NCBI GenBank assembly: GCA_021234155.1
Contig: JAJEKV010000562.1
Location: 1 to 64,000 of the forward strand
Direction of reading: 5' to 3'
Length of the DNA: 64,000 bases
Source: Isoetes taiwanensis
Taxonomy: Eukaryota > Streptophyta > Lycopodiopsida > Isoetales > Isoetaceae
A program made the translations under genes and the position numbers. The notes beneath the pieces were generated by a model, which was given only the letters and a program-made list of their open reading frames with translations, searched no databases and was not told where the DNA came from. Below are positions 1 to 12,380 of the stretch, piece by piece. Within the stretch, counting starts at the first letter, position 1. Each line of letters starts with the position of its first letter.

Positions 1-1007
1 CCTAGAAGGTGGTCAAGGTTCTCCTTTCATTGGACCCTAGCAGGTGTATGGTAGCCTCATCGCCCTTTCTCTGGGTACCCTTGGATTCTGCATCTCCCAT
101 GGCCTCTTCCCTACACCTGTGTTTTCGGTCGCCCGATGGATCGCCGCAGGGTAACGCCCATCCGCGGACCGGGTATTGGGAGGGTCATCTGGCGCCGTGG
201 GAGTTTTTTAGGGAAAGATTTGTCCTTCGGCGGTGGGACATATGGACTTGGGCCAGAGTTGCTAATGCTATTCCATTGCAGTTGTCTTCTCAAGTCGATT
301 TTGTTTGGAAGTCGCATAGTGGACTTGATGCATCTCAGTTTGTAGCATCGGCTTATGGGCTTCTAGCGCTTCAGGACACGTTGCCGCCTTCGGATAAGTG
401 GTCGCTTAAGCTTCCAGGGAGTAAGTGGCCCGCCATGTGGAAGTGGGCGTGGAATACATTGCCTCCTCCTAAAATTCGTACCCTTTTGTGGCAGATCTTG
501 CACCGTAGCCTTAGGATGAATGTCCGGGTCCACAGGTTCAAGCCTTAGGTAGCGGAAACATGCCCTTTATTTGGGAGGCGACGAGAGACCATTGAGCACT
601 GCTTTGTCCTATGCACAGAGCTAGGGGCAGCTTGGTCCTAGGTGAGAGCCCTCTTTGGGTCTTCACTGTGCAGTCAGAAGATTCTCTTGGGAGTCTTTCC
701 TAGCAGTTGGGCAATGGCCAAGCGGCAGGCGTTTCATTTATGCAGAGCTTGGCTTTTGTGGCTGATTTGGAAAAGACGGAGAGCGAAAGTCTTTCAGAAT
801 GCAGGTTGGTTCCGATCTTGAGGCATAAGTTGTGGCAGGCTTACCAAGTCTCAAGCTTGTCTGGCACAGTTAAGCGGGAAATTTGGTCGACATTCCTACA
901 GATTGTGGATCATGATGGGCACTTTATTTCTTAGCTCCACACTTATCATTGTACTTGATCGCATTCCAGTGGTTTAATATAGTCTTATATTCTTCAAAAA
1001 AAAAAAA
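1..1007 (+). mobile_element. LINE 3' fragment (zf-RVT end plus poly(A) tail)
   Basis: This is the 3' end of a plant non-LTR retrotransposon, truncated by the window edge. An open frame at 9-548 ends in a segment like the reverse-transcriptase zinc-binding domain (zf-RVT): a tryptophan-rich stretch, LPPPKIRTLLWQILHRS, then a basic tail. The cysteine/histidine part continues after 548 in another frame (CPLFGRRR...IEHCFVLC), so the coding region is frameshifted. A frame at 707-934 looks like further C-terminal LINE sequence (WLIWKRRR-like in a neighbouring frame). The element ends in 12 A at 996-1007. It belongs to a different LINE type from the microsatellite-tailed LINEs later in the window. 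Inactive remnant. Confidence 0.75.
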
Positions 1008-2332
1008 GCTTTTCAGCATAATATAAAATAGAGACAAAGTTGGATTGATTTACCTATCATATAGACGTCTGATCATGTTCACAATGTCCTGCAAGCAAAA
1101 AATGGAAGGGCTTGAGAGGAAATGTATCAATCTCTCGTAGAATTATGGAACAGTGCAAGAATTAAACAAATAATATGAAGCATACGAATAGTAAATGCAA
1201 GATAGCATCAATAAAAAATACATATCCATCCATATACTCTCCAATTTTTATATGAGAATGTAAAGCATAACTATTCTTAAATATTAATGGAAGAACATTA
1301 TTGGCCAAAATGAACATTTTCAAATTATTTGACAGCAAAGTCAACTACTTTAATGAAATTGGAAAGGAAGATAACGAAAACTGGCCTTCAAGCTCTGGAA
1401 GCAGCCATTCATTTGAAAATGTAGAAAATTATAATAAAGTAGGCCCTCACTATTCCATAAAGGCCGTTGAATTTGTACAGATTGCAACAATAGATCTAAC
1501 TTCGTCACAAGTTTCCAATTTGGACACTCAAGCGCTACATATGACATGCAATTATCTGCATGAGACTCGCGCAACGTCTAAAAAGGCATTCAGTTAGACC
1601 TAAACCTACATCTGCTTTATCTAAAGGAAGGCTTATGTTGAATGGAATGAAAATAAAGAAGGCTTGAAGATGCTGATTGTATAGTGGTGATATCTCAGAA
1701 CCAAAAATGCTTCTGAGTCCTTAGACAGTTGAAACTTCTACTCCATCTCAAAAGCAATTCCAATATCATCGAACCTGCTGCAAGGGCAATGAACCTGGCA
1801 AAAACAGTGATAAAAACATTCAACCACGGTCACTGAAGTAAAAACTCTAGCTAGATAATGGCAAATACAAACATGAAATGCAAACAATCCTGGAGCTCAA
1901 CAGGAAGAACACACAAGGACCACAAATGGCGAAAGAAATACGTTAACATTTACACCTTACGTCTTCAACATCTATTCCTTTGCTATTGGCCAACAAAATC
2001 AGTGGAAAAATAACATGGCCAGTCAACACTTTGAGCCCTGAAATGCAATATTATCACCTTAGCACAACAACAGCCTAAAAAATGATAAGCGAAGAATTAA
2101 GATAAAAGATGCAAATCTCTGGAGTAATTTAGCTCTAGATTTCTCTTCCTTCAAAATAAATACATGAGTTGCTGCACAATTGTATCCTTTGTATTCTGCC
2201 TAGCAGATCGATGCTCCAAATAACAAGTCAAGATGGAAACATTCATCTGCTTCGCATGGGCTTCCATGAGACTGTTTTTCCTGCTTCTGATTTCCTGAAA
2301 TATGCACATAGAATCACAATAGTAGCTTGAAC

Positions 2333-2354
2333 AGATAGATAGATAGATAGATAG
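2333..2354. repeat. (AGAT)n microsatellite
   Basis: About five perfect AGAT units in a row. It could be a simple slippage repeat or the tail of an old LINE, because several LINE copies in this window end in short tandem tails. Confidence 0.8.
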
Positions 2355-2639
2355 TAGTTACGTTGACAAAGAATAAGCGCATCTATATAGCTCTGTACAA
2401 TACAGCTATCGCTGATGAAGCTCCAAAAATGATCTTTCACAGATCACGAAGGCTCTTGAATGGGATTGCCACCAAGAGGAGGCTTGAAATCAGGAACTTG
2501 CAAGATGCCGAACAACCGCATATAACCTAGCTCAAGCTTGAGCGCCAAATAGAAGAGCGAAGAGGTGTTTGAATGCTGAAACCTCCATGTATTTGGATAC
2601 GAATAAGAACTGGCAATCAAAATAAATGCTGCCAGCTCC

Positions 2640-2745
2640 AGTCCCGCAAGAGGAGCCGCAAGTGGGAAAGGAACGCCGCATGCGACATCACATGCGGCGT
2701 TCCGGCACAAATACCAACGCCCTCCAATTTTAATAAAGAAGATAT
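2640..2745. repeat. Dispersed hairpin-bearing repeat, copy 1
   Basis: This segment resembles 26105-26215: both have an AAGTGGGA/GAGTGGGA start, a GCGGCGTTCC block, an ACCAA stretch and an AATAAAGAAGATAT end. Copy 1 has a perfect 13-bp stem, GGAACGCCGCATG at 2670-2682 pairing with 2691-2703 around an 8-base loop. It is probably the 3' end of a small dispersed element; the class is unknown. Confidence 0.5.
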
Positions 2746-3092
2746 GGAAATACTTTAAGGATGCTTTAAAACTCATTTAATGACAGGTCAAAAAAATATT
2801 TCTTTTTTCTTGAACCATTGGACATGGATAGTTACGTTGGGTGACACAAACGTTGAGGATGGGAAGAGAATAGAATAAACTTGAGGTTGATCATGTATGA
2901 GAATTTGTTGGTGAGGGCTGTCATTTTCCGCTGCAAAGTTTCTGGCGTTAAACTTGGAACAGATGACATTTGTGTATTGCATGACAAGAAACAGTTGGAG
3001 ATGGCATATAAAGGTCGTGCAATAGGGATGTAATCATGTTTGCAAATATGTTATGTCTTTTAGGTATATGAAGGAGAGCATATTTTAATTCA

Positions 3093-4844
3093 ATGGCTAA
3101 GGCGCTCGATTCGAAATCAAACCTTTCCCTGGAATCGGAACCAGAAGAAAAGCCCATCTTTATTGAAGCACAAGAAGAAAATCTGTCAATTGATAAGATT
3201 CTGGAAAAATGGGTGGGCGAGTTCGGGCCTGGTCAGTTGATCCATTTTGTTTTGGTGAGTTTAGCATGGGGCCTTGAAGCTTTGCATACTTTCGTGGTCA
3301 TCTTTTCCGGAAGAAGACCTGATTGGGAATGTAAAAGATCGCCCGCCAATGTGAGTTCTGTTTGTGGCGCAGACTCTAATCTTTGCGAGCTGAATAGAAA
3401 CTCGTGGGACTGGGTCAGAAAAAATTCGTCAATAGTTTCGCAATGGGATCTCATCTGCAGGGAAGAATATAAAGTAGGTCTTGCCGGATCAATCTTCTTT
3501 GGGGGCATGTTTCTTGGTAAGCAATTTCTTCTGTTCCATAAAGAGCTTTTGTATAAATCAATTTCTTCTGTTTCGTGAAGATGCTTTTGTATAATTTTCT
3601 GGTTCCATGCAATGCATGCACAATCCAACATGGTTTTTTGTTTTTGTGAATTAGGTGCTGGATTATTTGGAAGCTTAGCTGATTCATCCCTGGGAAGAAA
3701 AGGAGCATTGAGATTAGCTTGTATTCTCACTGCCATTTTTGGAATGTTGACAAGTTTATCTCCAAATTACTGGATGTATCTGATAGCAAGAGCAATGACA
3801 GGCTTTGGTTGCGCCGGGATCGGGCTGTGCTCCTTTGTTCTAGCGACCGAGCCAGTAGGGCCATCAAAAAGGGGACCTGTAGGGATGTCTGCCTTCTATT
3901 TCTTCTCATTAGGGACCATGTTTCTTCCAGCATTTGCATATCTCTCAAGTTCTTGGAGGTATCTTTATTTTCTTACATCAATCCCTACTCTTTGTTACCC
4001 TGTTCTAGTATTACCCTTTGTTTCAGAGTCTCCAAGATGGTTCTTAGTCCAGGGTAAACAAGACACAGCTGTTAAAATCTTGAGATTATTTGCAAACAAG
4101 AATAACAAACGAGTACCTGATGGAATTACCATAGCTTGCGAGGCGGAGGCTGAAAGTTGCAAGTTGGAAGAGGAAGGGAAATCAATTCATGTTAAGGCAG
4201 TAAGCATTTTAGATGTGTTTAGGTACAAGAGCTGTTGTAAGAGGATGATCGTAATGCTAGCAATATGGTTCATAGTCTCAGTTATATATTATGGCATCAG
4301 CTTAAATATAGTGAACTTAAAGTTTAACCTCTACATTGGTGTAGTTGTAAATGCAGCTGTAGAGGTGCCTGCTTTTGCCATAACTGCATTACTACTTCAC
4401 AGATATGGTCGAAGATACATGCTCATTGCGACATTTCTCTTCAGTGCAGTCTTTTGCATTGTTGCAAGTATTCTTTATGCTCAGCCTTTGTCATCTTCAA
4501 GTCCAAACTCAAAGGACTTGAGGGCTGTATGGGGATTCATATGTGGAGCATTAGGAATCTTTGTTATGGCAGGGACATACAATTTGGTGTATATATATAC
4601 TACAGAGCTATTCCCAACAGAGGTGAGGAATGCAGCCATGGGAATGGCATCTCAAGTTGGACAGTTTGGATCAATGGTAGCACCTTTAGTGGTAGTGCTT
4701 TCTCATAGTCATGCTGCCTATCCATTCGCAATCTTTGCGGGTGCTGCCATTGCTGGGGCAATGCTAGGAACTCTTCTGCCAGAGACTATGAATGAGCAGC
4801 TATGGGAGACATTACAAGGGATGGAAGGCAGTCCTGATTTTTGA
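3093..4844 (+). CDS. Organic cation/carnitine transporter (MFS, OCT family)
   Basis: A major facilitator superfamily membrane transporter of the plant OCT type. Family members move organic cations such as carnitine or polyamines across the plasma membrane or tonoplast; the substrate here is not known. Two exons are inferred: 3093-3516 and 3655-4844. The donor is GTAAGC at 3517 and the acceptor is TTAG ending at 3654. Joining restores a glycine codon and gives 537 residues, normal for the family. Visible landmarks are an N-terminal membrane segment after a ~45-residue acidic tail, a large cysteine-bearing extracellular loop, the loop 2-3 motif LADSSLGRKG, the motif ESPRWFL, and the late motif EVRNAAMGMASQ. 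About 12 membrane segments are plausible. Start chosen at the first ATG before the conserved region. AATAAA lies at 4884-4889. Appears intact. Confidence 0.88.
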
Positions 4845-7800
4845 ATCAGGAATTTCAAAGATTTTTGTTCAAACAATTCTGATAATAAAGCTAACATATG
4901 AACACCTCCAACATCTCCTTTTGCCTCAGGTGTTTATTCCCATGCCCATGCATTATCGTTCTAACCTAATCTCATGACCTACCAACCGTTGGATGGAAGC
5001 ATATATCAGGGCACATATGTCGTGACTCGTGATCTCTGACCTCAGCCACCAATAAACCTGCAGAATTGTCGCAGAACATATGAGGCTTCAAGCGAGTTTT
5101 TACTCCGGCTTTGGCACAATTTGTACACTTTCTAGTCTGCACAGAAGATGTGTGAAACAAGCATGCTAGGGAAATCGAACCCCTTGCCCTTTCGCATACC
5201 ATGAAGCTTGTCCTCCCCTTAAAAGGGTTGTGGGGGCTATTCCCATGCACAAGAGGCACGCCCAATTGAATTCCCAAGAGGCACTCGTAATGCCATTCAC
5301 AAACAGTGTGTCATATGCCATAAAATAGAAAAATATAACAAGTTGTCTTTCATAGCATTTTCCTGTCCCCTTTTTTTTCCCAAAACGGAAAAAACCATTG
5401 GGCTTCATTTTGCCTTCCCATCCAATCATATTACGACACATGGCAATGGCAAGTTTTCTTTATCTGAAAGTCGAGCAAGAACAGCGGCAGATTTTTACCT
5501 TCCTTCAGTCAATTTTACCCTCGCATTCCGTGATCTTACCCCTGAAACAAAGATTCCGCCGATCTTACCTTGCATTGACAGCGTGAGAATGAAGCCCAAT
5601 GGATGTTTTCCATTATGCCAAAGGCCCACTGGGCTATTTGTCATATGCCATAAGTTGAAAAGCCTCGGCGCTTTTAGCGTTCAATACCATCTTTCCAAAT
5701 GGGCCTTTTCCCTTATACAGAAAGCCACAAATGTAGTGGCAGCATTCTCATGCAACACATACTTTTCCTTCCTCTTTTTGAAGTATACAATTTGCAAGAG
5801 ACCAATTTGCAGACTCAAAAACAACAAAATAAAAATCCCAAAATAACAAAAAAGTCAACATGCATCAATCATTGCTCACACTGAATTATGGCGCCTTGCC
5901 AAAGCCTAAACAAAAAAGCCTTGGTTACCTCAACTTCCTCCCACTCCTAATGCTGCGTTGTTTCTTCAAGAGCAGCAAAAAGAGGCCTAATTGGATAGGA
6001 AAGAGGTGAACAGAGGTAGGCACAAATTCTGTGGAAGTGTTTACATTTAGAGTACTGTAGCACTTCCACAACAACCTGCATCGTCTCTCCAAATGTTAAA
6101 TAAGGAATTAGAGAAGGCATGGCATTGGAGATGAGGTTTTTAATAGTTGGCCCGGAAGCAGCTGGCCTCTCAGAAGGAGATGTTGGCTGGCCCCCCTCAC
6201 TATCGATGTTAATAAAACCATTAGAAAGTGCAACTATGGCTAACCTGCCTGGATTGAACACCGCATTAAACTTATTTACAAATAGGAATGAAATGAAAGA
6301 ATAATGGCATCAATCAATTCATTGTCAAAGTATGGTCAACCAATCCAAAGAAATGAAATCAGCATCCACTTTATCAACTACAGAATTGGGCCTACAGTCT
6401 TCCTTCTCCATGTATCCCCTGGGCTACAGTCATCATCCTAATACCATCTATGTCTTTCCAATGCGCTCTAGGGGCTCCAATGAACATGGCAACTCGGGGT
6501 CCAGTGATATGTTCTATGGTGTATGGAATAAAGCCTTGGAAAAAGTTGGGGCCCATTCGATAACGATTTCTCTTAAAGAACCGCCCTTTTGCTATATTGG
6601 TTGCCACTAAGAGATTAATGCATAAATTTGGTATCAGATCCAAGGTTCAATTCCTCGTCGCAACATTGATGTGTTCTCAAAGAAATACATGTGAACAATA
6701 TATATTGTCATGCGAAATTTCTCTCAAAGATCGTCTTAGCCAATCTGGCAATAGAATGCCGTCCAATGCCACCAATAAATATAAAAATGCAATTTTTGAT
6801 CTGGTATCAGTATGCATATCCAACATTGTAAGTATTTATACTCGTATCATATTCGTCGGACCACACATTCATTTGCCACAAAAACTCCTCAAGAATCAGA
6901 CATAAATTTGTGCATGAAGATCCTTTAGATCTGCACCTAAAAACCTATATGCCATAACATTTGCCATGAGTAAATTCCTATAAATTGTAGAGAAAAGTCT
7001 GTAGCTCAAGAAATCAAGAGCTAACACATTCTTCAGTAGCTAAATCCACAACATAATATAATAAGGGCATTGCGCAGCAACAAAAGGGACCCCTTTTGGG
7101 TTTTAATTTTTTATGCCAACACAGATGGAAAATATAAAAATTAAGGATATGTGAGATGCAAGAAATATCGAAAAAGGGAGGGAGTGGGCGCAGACATGCA
7201 AATAGAAGTTCAAAAACGAGACTAAAAAGATTCAACATTCAGGATTTTGGCTCCTCTATCTCTGTTGATACTGCCAATACCAACTCAGAATGGGATCATG
7301 AAGATCCAACCCTCCAGAACTCTATTTCACCATCGCCCATTGCCTCCATGCACCAAACTTGTCCTGCAAAGGAATATGACCTACTTATATTCTTTGACTT
7401 CCCACAATATTAAAAGAAAAAAAGAAAGAAAAAAGGACAATTGCAACACCAAAAGCACCATGTTAATGTCAGCATTCTACCCTTTTGCCTTACTAATATG
7501 CTATTAAACCTTTTTATATTATATGTAATCCATTGCCTTTTCATAAACACCAGGAGGCTTTTGAGCACCCCAAGAGAGGCATCGCTTCAGGCTAGAATTT
7601 GTAGCAGCAAGTGTTTTGAGATGAAGCCTGAATACTGCTTAGCATTGCAGATTATCAAGCTCACTCCCCCTGCCCATTGCAACAACCTCGACAGCAGTCA
7701 GGCTATCAGAAAAGCTAGATAGCTTGTCAAACCAACTGTCTGGCACATGTGGTCCAGACACGGACATCGATCATGCTTTCATTGCTATCAATACACAATC

Positions 7801-8663
7801 TTAGCACAGGCACGCCCCTTGACAGCTTTTTGGCTTTCTTCCTCATGGCAAAAGCAAGGAAAGCGCAACAAATCATAACTCACAAGAAATCAAAGTAACA
7901 ACCAAAAGATTGTCTAGACCAAATGGCACCAATATAAAGATCCTAAGGCTCCCTTATCCAAAGTATGGATAAGACAAACACATACGCAGGCAACAATCAA
8001 TATGCTTGCATTCCTTCCCGGCATGATAGCATGGCAAATGGAGCTTCTCAATGCATAGCGCCACATGCAAAGTTGTCATATTCAACTATAGCTCACATAA
8101 TTGAAACCTAAACACTAAAATTAGCCCTAAAAATGAAAAATATAGAATGGTGGAATCCAACAATTCCACATATTCATATAAGAATACATGCCATTAGGGC
8201 ATAAGCATGCTACAGGTGTCCACTTTTAGAATCTGTCAAAGTACCTACAGTGGTTACTCTAAAAATGGGCATTGTTTTCTTGTTCTTTCTATCAAAACTT
8301 ATTCAAAAGTTCAAAATAAAATTCAAAAGCATGTCAATGTTGGAGGTCAAGATAAAGACAATACTATTGGAGGTGAAAATGGATATATCCATCAATTATT
8401 AGTTATTGAGGCATCATATATACAACATAAACAGCATCAAAGCGTGTTGTACAAGCTAAAAGGCCACAAAATCCTGACAAATAAACACCACAAAATGAGG
8501 ACAACAGCGTGCTGTACAAGAACCCAAGTAGCTCCAAGCAGTTCTTGACCACAACTCTATGCCTTCATACTCACAGTGCCGGAATGCTGGCGTGCTAGTC
8601 AATCAATAGTATTAATATGCCGGATAAGTATCCCCCTTAGCGGATTCATGTGGCCACGGAAGC
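4845..8663. other. Non-coding region without a recognisable gene
   Basis: All open frames here are short and unlike known families. Sequence is AT-rich with a few low-complexity A/T runs. A possible tRNA-iMet primer-binding-site-like stretch at 6634-6660 is listed separately. I see no tRNA, rRNA or clear transposon ends. Confidence 0.5.
6634..6660 (+). other. Primer-binding-site-like sequence (tRNA-iMet type)
   Basis: TGGTATCAGATCC followed by AAGGTTCAATTCC resembles the complement of the 3' end of plant initiator tRNA-Met (TGGTATCAGAGCC...), the commonest primer site of plant LTR retrotransposons. No LTR end or gag is evident next to it, so it may be a relic or a tRNA-derived fragment. Confidence 0.3.
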
Positions 8664-8665
8664 TT

Positions 8666-9035
8666 CTACGCTGTCTGCAAAAAGATTTTCAGGTCCTCCA
8701 TTTCAAGACACTCTTTGACATTCCTGATCCCACTGAGCACTTCCTTTGAAAGAAGCTCAACATCCACGTGAACGTGGAAGCATTCAGATACCTCAGTAGT
8801 AGCTGGCTGCAAATAACAAGCATGAATGTCTTCGACTGGCTCTGCATCAGATTCGTTGTCCAAGTTGACAACAGGATGAAAGAGCCCATGCAGCAGCAAC
8901 ATCTTCAGACGGTTCTCCTTCACTACATCTACAAGACTTACAACACCTACAAAACAAAGCATATGTACAGGTCAACATAGAAACTATACAACGAGAGTTC
9001 ACTAGCGAATTGATAGCAACAGATTCATCTTCCAT
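8666..9035 (-). CDS. Hypothetical ORFs downstream of the Rep-like ORF
   Basis: Two overlapping minus-strand open frames lie just 3' of the Rep-like ORF: 8847-9035 (62 codons) and 8666-8962 (98 codons). The second is acidic and has a mixed hydrophobic/charged composition (for example VDVVKENRLKMLLLHGLFHPV). No domain is recognised. They could be a terminal exon of the Rep-like gene after an intron, or chance frames. The ATG of the first lies only a few bases after the stop of the Rep-like ORF. Confidence 0.2.
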
Positions 9036-9041
9036 ATGAAG

Positions 9042-9812
9042 TTAGATGTAATCTGGCCACGGCTGCGATGGAGTGTCTGCAGGGGCTGCAACAGGCTCAG
9101 ACCATCGATTTGCCTTGTCATGGGGCTCCATATCCTCTATCTCCTCTTCCCCATCTTCCCCATTGCGATCTCCATCAACATCCCAGATTCTCTTTCTCCC
9201 CCTTCCTATCTTCTCAATTGGTATAATTCCTGGCGGTGTACCAAAGATGACAGAGCTTACATCAAGTGTCACGTGGCTAGGATCCAATGTGACCCTCCAT
9301 GCAGCTTCAACCCGCTGCTGCGAAATGAAGGAACGACTCAGCAGTAGAATCCATGCACTGTTAAGAATGAATTTCTCTGTCCTCAACATCATTGCCACAG
9401 TTTGTTCTAACGAAGGCGAGACCTGCTTACGTCCATGGTAAAGCACAATGTGTCGTGCTTTTTTCATCAGATTTCTATTATCCAAAGTCACGCAGGATTT
9501 GATATCTCCAGCTCCATATAGGGCATACAGCTCCTTCCCTCTCTCAATCTGCTCCGACGTTACTCCTTTCATGTGCTGGCAAAAATGCATCTTCTCGAGG
9601 TCCTTCATACAGTACCCAATCATTCCCTCGTAGCAATGGAGCCCAGTATCCTTCAGTGCCTTACAAATTATGACACCTCCTACAGGCTTATGAGTATCCC
9701 AACTGAGGTATGTCAGCTTCAAATTTACACTTGCTGAAGTTCTCATCACAACTCTAAACATACATTGAATGTGCAAGTGGTCTAATTCAGACTCACAACA
9801 CCATTCACACAC
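9042..9812 (-). CDS. Rep-like HUH endonuclease ORF (replitron-like transposon candidate)
   Basis: A 256-codon open frame with two signatures of rolling-circle Rep/HUH nucleases. DHLHIQC (residues 11-17) has the His-hydrophobe-His metal-binding pair. YCMKD (residues 67-71) has the catalytic Tyr and downstream Lys of a YxxK motif. The ~53-residue spacing fits single-Tyr Reps. After it comes a conserved-looking helical region (HFCQHMKGVTSEQIERGKE) and an acidic C-terminal tail rich in Glu, Asp and Pro. No helicase domain is present. HUH ORFs without helicase are known from replitrons, described in green algae; assignment here is inference. The listed start is a GTG right after an in-frame TGA at 9813-9815, so the real gene probably begins upstream through an intron, or is broken. 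No terminal repeats recognised. Confidence 0.6.
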   Translation of the reverse strand: MCEWCCESELDHLHIQCMFRVVMRTSASVNLKLTYLSWDTHKPVGGVIICKALKDTGLHCYEGMIGYCMKDLEKMHFCQHMKGVTSEQIERGKELYALYGAGDIKSCVTLDNRNLMKKARHIVLYHGRKQVSPSLEQTVAMMLRTEKFILNSAWILLLSRSFISQQRVEAAWRVTLDPSHVTLDVSSVIFGTPPGIIPIEKIGRGRKRIWDVDGDRNGEDGEEEIEDMEPHDKANRWSEPVAAPADTPSQPWPDYI

Positions 9813-10601
9813 TCAACATCTAGAAACACTAACATAAAGTGCATCCCAGACATTGATTCCTCCCACACTGACCGTGACATTGACATCCAGAGATGAGGCC
9901 TCGTCAACATATTGGTTGTTCTTCATTCTGCCCTTTCTTATAACTTACTTCACCACAAGAGGCTCTTCCCAGCAAATTTCTATTTTCCAGGCCCTCTATC
10001 TTCAAAGACCTCTGCAGCTTGCACAAATTGCCATGGCTGCCCATCAGCACTCCCATGCACACGATTATTGGACTGCCCATGCTCCACAAGCAGTTTTGGA
10101 AGTTCCACAAAAGAGCTGCTGTGGAAATTGGCATTCATTGAAAGTTTAAACCCCTCCCACATAGGCCGACATTCTGCCACAGCACTACTCTCTGCAGGAC
10201 GCCCCTCTGCATCTACAGAACCCACGCATGCACTGCCCGCTGGAGGATGCCCACCTACATCCAAGCTGCCCCTGCCGGACACCCCACAAGCCAGGCGCCT
10301 CAGAAACATTTCAACCTCAAACAGTACCTGCAACAGGCTCTCCTTTGGCCACCATCGCTGCACGCCTCAGCTTCAGATAAGCATAACAAAACCTGTTCTT
10401 AGACCAACAAAGGAAACACTCTAATTTTGGATCTAAGAACGGCATCGCATGTGACACCCATGCCCTTTCTAAAAAAAGACAATCGTCAAAAAAACAATCC
10501 CTCCCCCTCCAAAACCACTGAAAAACACCCCACAGAAGATCTTTTGAAGACCTTATTTTGTTTGCTGCATTTTCTTTGAAATTGGCTCTCTTTGCTGACA
10601 C
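9813..10601 (-). pseudogene. Possible N-terminal part of the Rep-like gene, broken or intron-containing
   Basis: Upstream of the Rep-like ORF on the same strand are consecutive open pieces in different frames. 9813-9925 is in the same frame as the HUH segment but ends in TGA (VGGINVWDALYVSVSRC). 9980-10363 contains SSSFVELPKLLVEHGQSNN and a Gly/Ala/Ser-rich middle. 10317-10601 is basic and aromatic. They may be exons or frameshifted parts of one protein. An AG acceptor just before SELDHLHIQ would allow splicing past the TGA. Function cannot be assigned from sequence alone. Confidence 0.3.
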
Positions 10602-12250
10602 CTGTTGTGTTTCAGCTTTTTATTTGCACCTCCTTCAACTTGCATAGGGATTACCCTTGAATCAGCATGTGTGTGGATAAACAATAACTTTGACGTTAGC
10701 TTTGTTACTTAAGGCTTCAATTCCTTTGTGCTCATTTTTTCTGCATTGCCGGAGAACCAGAATGGGGCTTCACATGAAGAGGGCTCAAACCTTTCTAAGA
10801 TATTGCTTCCCCCTGTGTAGCCTGCCCACTAAGCTTGAAGGCTTGAATCTGTAAATCAGTGGGTTGTTTCTTCTGATTTGAGCTACAAACAACTCCGGGC
10901 CTCAAAGATTTAGGGTAGCAAGCAAGGCCTTATATACCGAAGAAGAAGTTGAGACAAACGGTTCTCTTTTCCACCGCTTTGGAAGAACACTTCCCCTATT
11001 TCTGCTGCCCAATCTCCTTTTTTTCTAACCTTTACCAGAGAAGTACATGGCATTATCCCGTCCCCATGAAGCTTTTTATATCCGGCCTATTCTTCCACCG
11101 GAGTAATCCCCATACTTCCCCGTGACTGACCCAAGATTCTCCGTGATCCGCAGCCCAACAAGCATCAAAAGCGCTAGAGTTCGTCCCTAAAGTGATAGAA
11201 GAAGTATGATCAATTTCTTCCTGAGCCATAGCCGCATGCTAATTGTAGAGCCACCAGAATCCGGTAGTTTGCTACTCAACAAGAAATTAGACTGATTTTC
11301 GAAATGGGTCTTCTTCGCCGCATTCATTGCGGCTTCTGAGGGATATGCATTTCGTGCCCATTTAAAACATCTGCAAGAGTTTTTAGCAGAGTCCGTTACT
11401 GGAAGAAACCATACCAATCTCAACAAGAATAAAGAGCATAGAATCAATCTGCATCAAATCCACAAAACCGACGAGTTGTCTTCCTGCCTAATGTAGCAAC
11501 TTCAACTTGAATCCTTTTGTAACAATACCAAAACTCAGAGTTCCTTAAGAAGACGTAGCAGCGATACTAGAATGCTAGAGCTTTGATTTTGGAAAAAAAA
11601 TGCAGGAATACTTTAGAACAATCAAACCATGTCCAAACCCCTTCCTAAAATGATCCCCAAATTGCAACAAAAAATTTTCCATAGATCAAAGCTCAGATAC
11701 TGAACACAGACCGTAGAAGCCTTAAACCATTCTAAATCCCCTTAAAAACAGATGAAAATGTTCATGGTACATGTACAGAAGATCATAAGGTTTTCTGATT
11801 CTCGCTTCCCGTCTGCCATAGCCATCTAACAAAGAGCTTCCGATTCTAGGTTGTGATGGCTCAAAAACTACTTAGCATATTAAAAACAGAGGAAGTAAGG
11901 GATTCAGCAAAAATTGGCAGATTGAAGCTAGTTCAGCAAAAACCGGCCGATCTTCAAAGAATCGAAATAGAGGAGCAGGGGATCGAGAAAGGGGGCAATA
12001 GGGGTGGCCACATGATCATTTTTCTGCCTTCAACAGCAGATTTTGAGGCAAAAACGGAAGTGGAGGCCTCCATCTTGAAGTCGGAGGCCAGTTTTCAATC
12101 TTCCATTCTTGCAGGGGAGCATCCACAAAAATTAGTGCAATCTGCTGGTTCCCCTCTCTTCTGAAACTCTTCTCCCTTTATTCTGCCGCTCTTCACCTCT
12201 CTGGTATCCGCTCTCGTATGAAATTGAGATACGGAGGTGGAGGCAGCAAA
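10602..12250. other. Non-coding stretch, nothing recognised
   Basis: Short frames only, including 103 codons at 11853-12164 (+) and 86 codons at 11187-11447 (-), neither resembling a known family. It could include the promoter of the minus-strand Rep-like gene. Confidence 0.4.
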
Positions 12251-12267
12251 TATTGCATGTGGCCACC

Positions 12268-12380
12268 CCTAATGGCGACGCCGCTTCATAAAGGGCGAAC
12301 ATCTTTATATGCCTTACAATTTTAAGTTAAAAGAAAGGGGGCCAGTGGTGGCGCCGCTTCATAAAGGATGGACACCCTTT
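12268..12380. repeat. Imperfect direct repeat (GCGCCGCTTCATAAAGG motif)
   Basis: The motif GGCGNCGCCGCTTCATAAAG followed by a GNACA stretch appears at about 12274 and again at about 12347, about 73 bases apart. A degenerate third form, GCCGATTTCATAAGCG, lies near 12435. Small tandem duplication, origin unknown. Confidence 0.55.

Larger units (their letters stand above)
1008..3092. other. Intergenic region upstream of the OCT gene
   Basis: No gene is supported here. A 98-codon open frame at 1301-1597 (+) has no recognisable domain and is probably chance. The region holds an AGAT microsatellite at 2333-2354, a short hairpin-bearing repeat at 2640-2745 (listed separately), and presumably the promoter of the downstream transporter, for which I see no clear TATA or CAAT arrangement. 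Confidence 0.5.

Noticed and set aside
6598-6665. Possible tRNA gene (GTTGC...GCAAC with a B-box-like GGTTCAATTCC)
   Set aside because: The T stem pairs poorly, and the D and anticodon arms cannot be formed. It fits better as a primer-binding-site relic.
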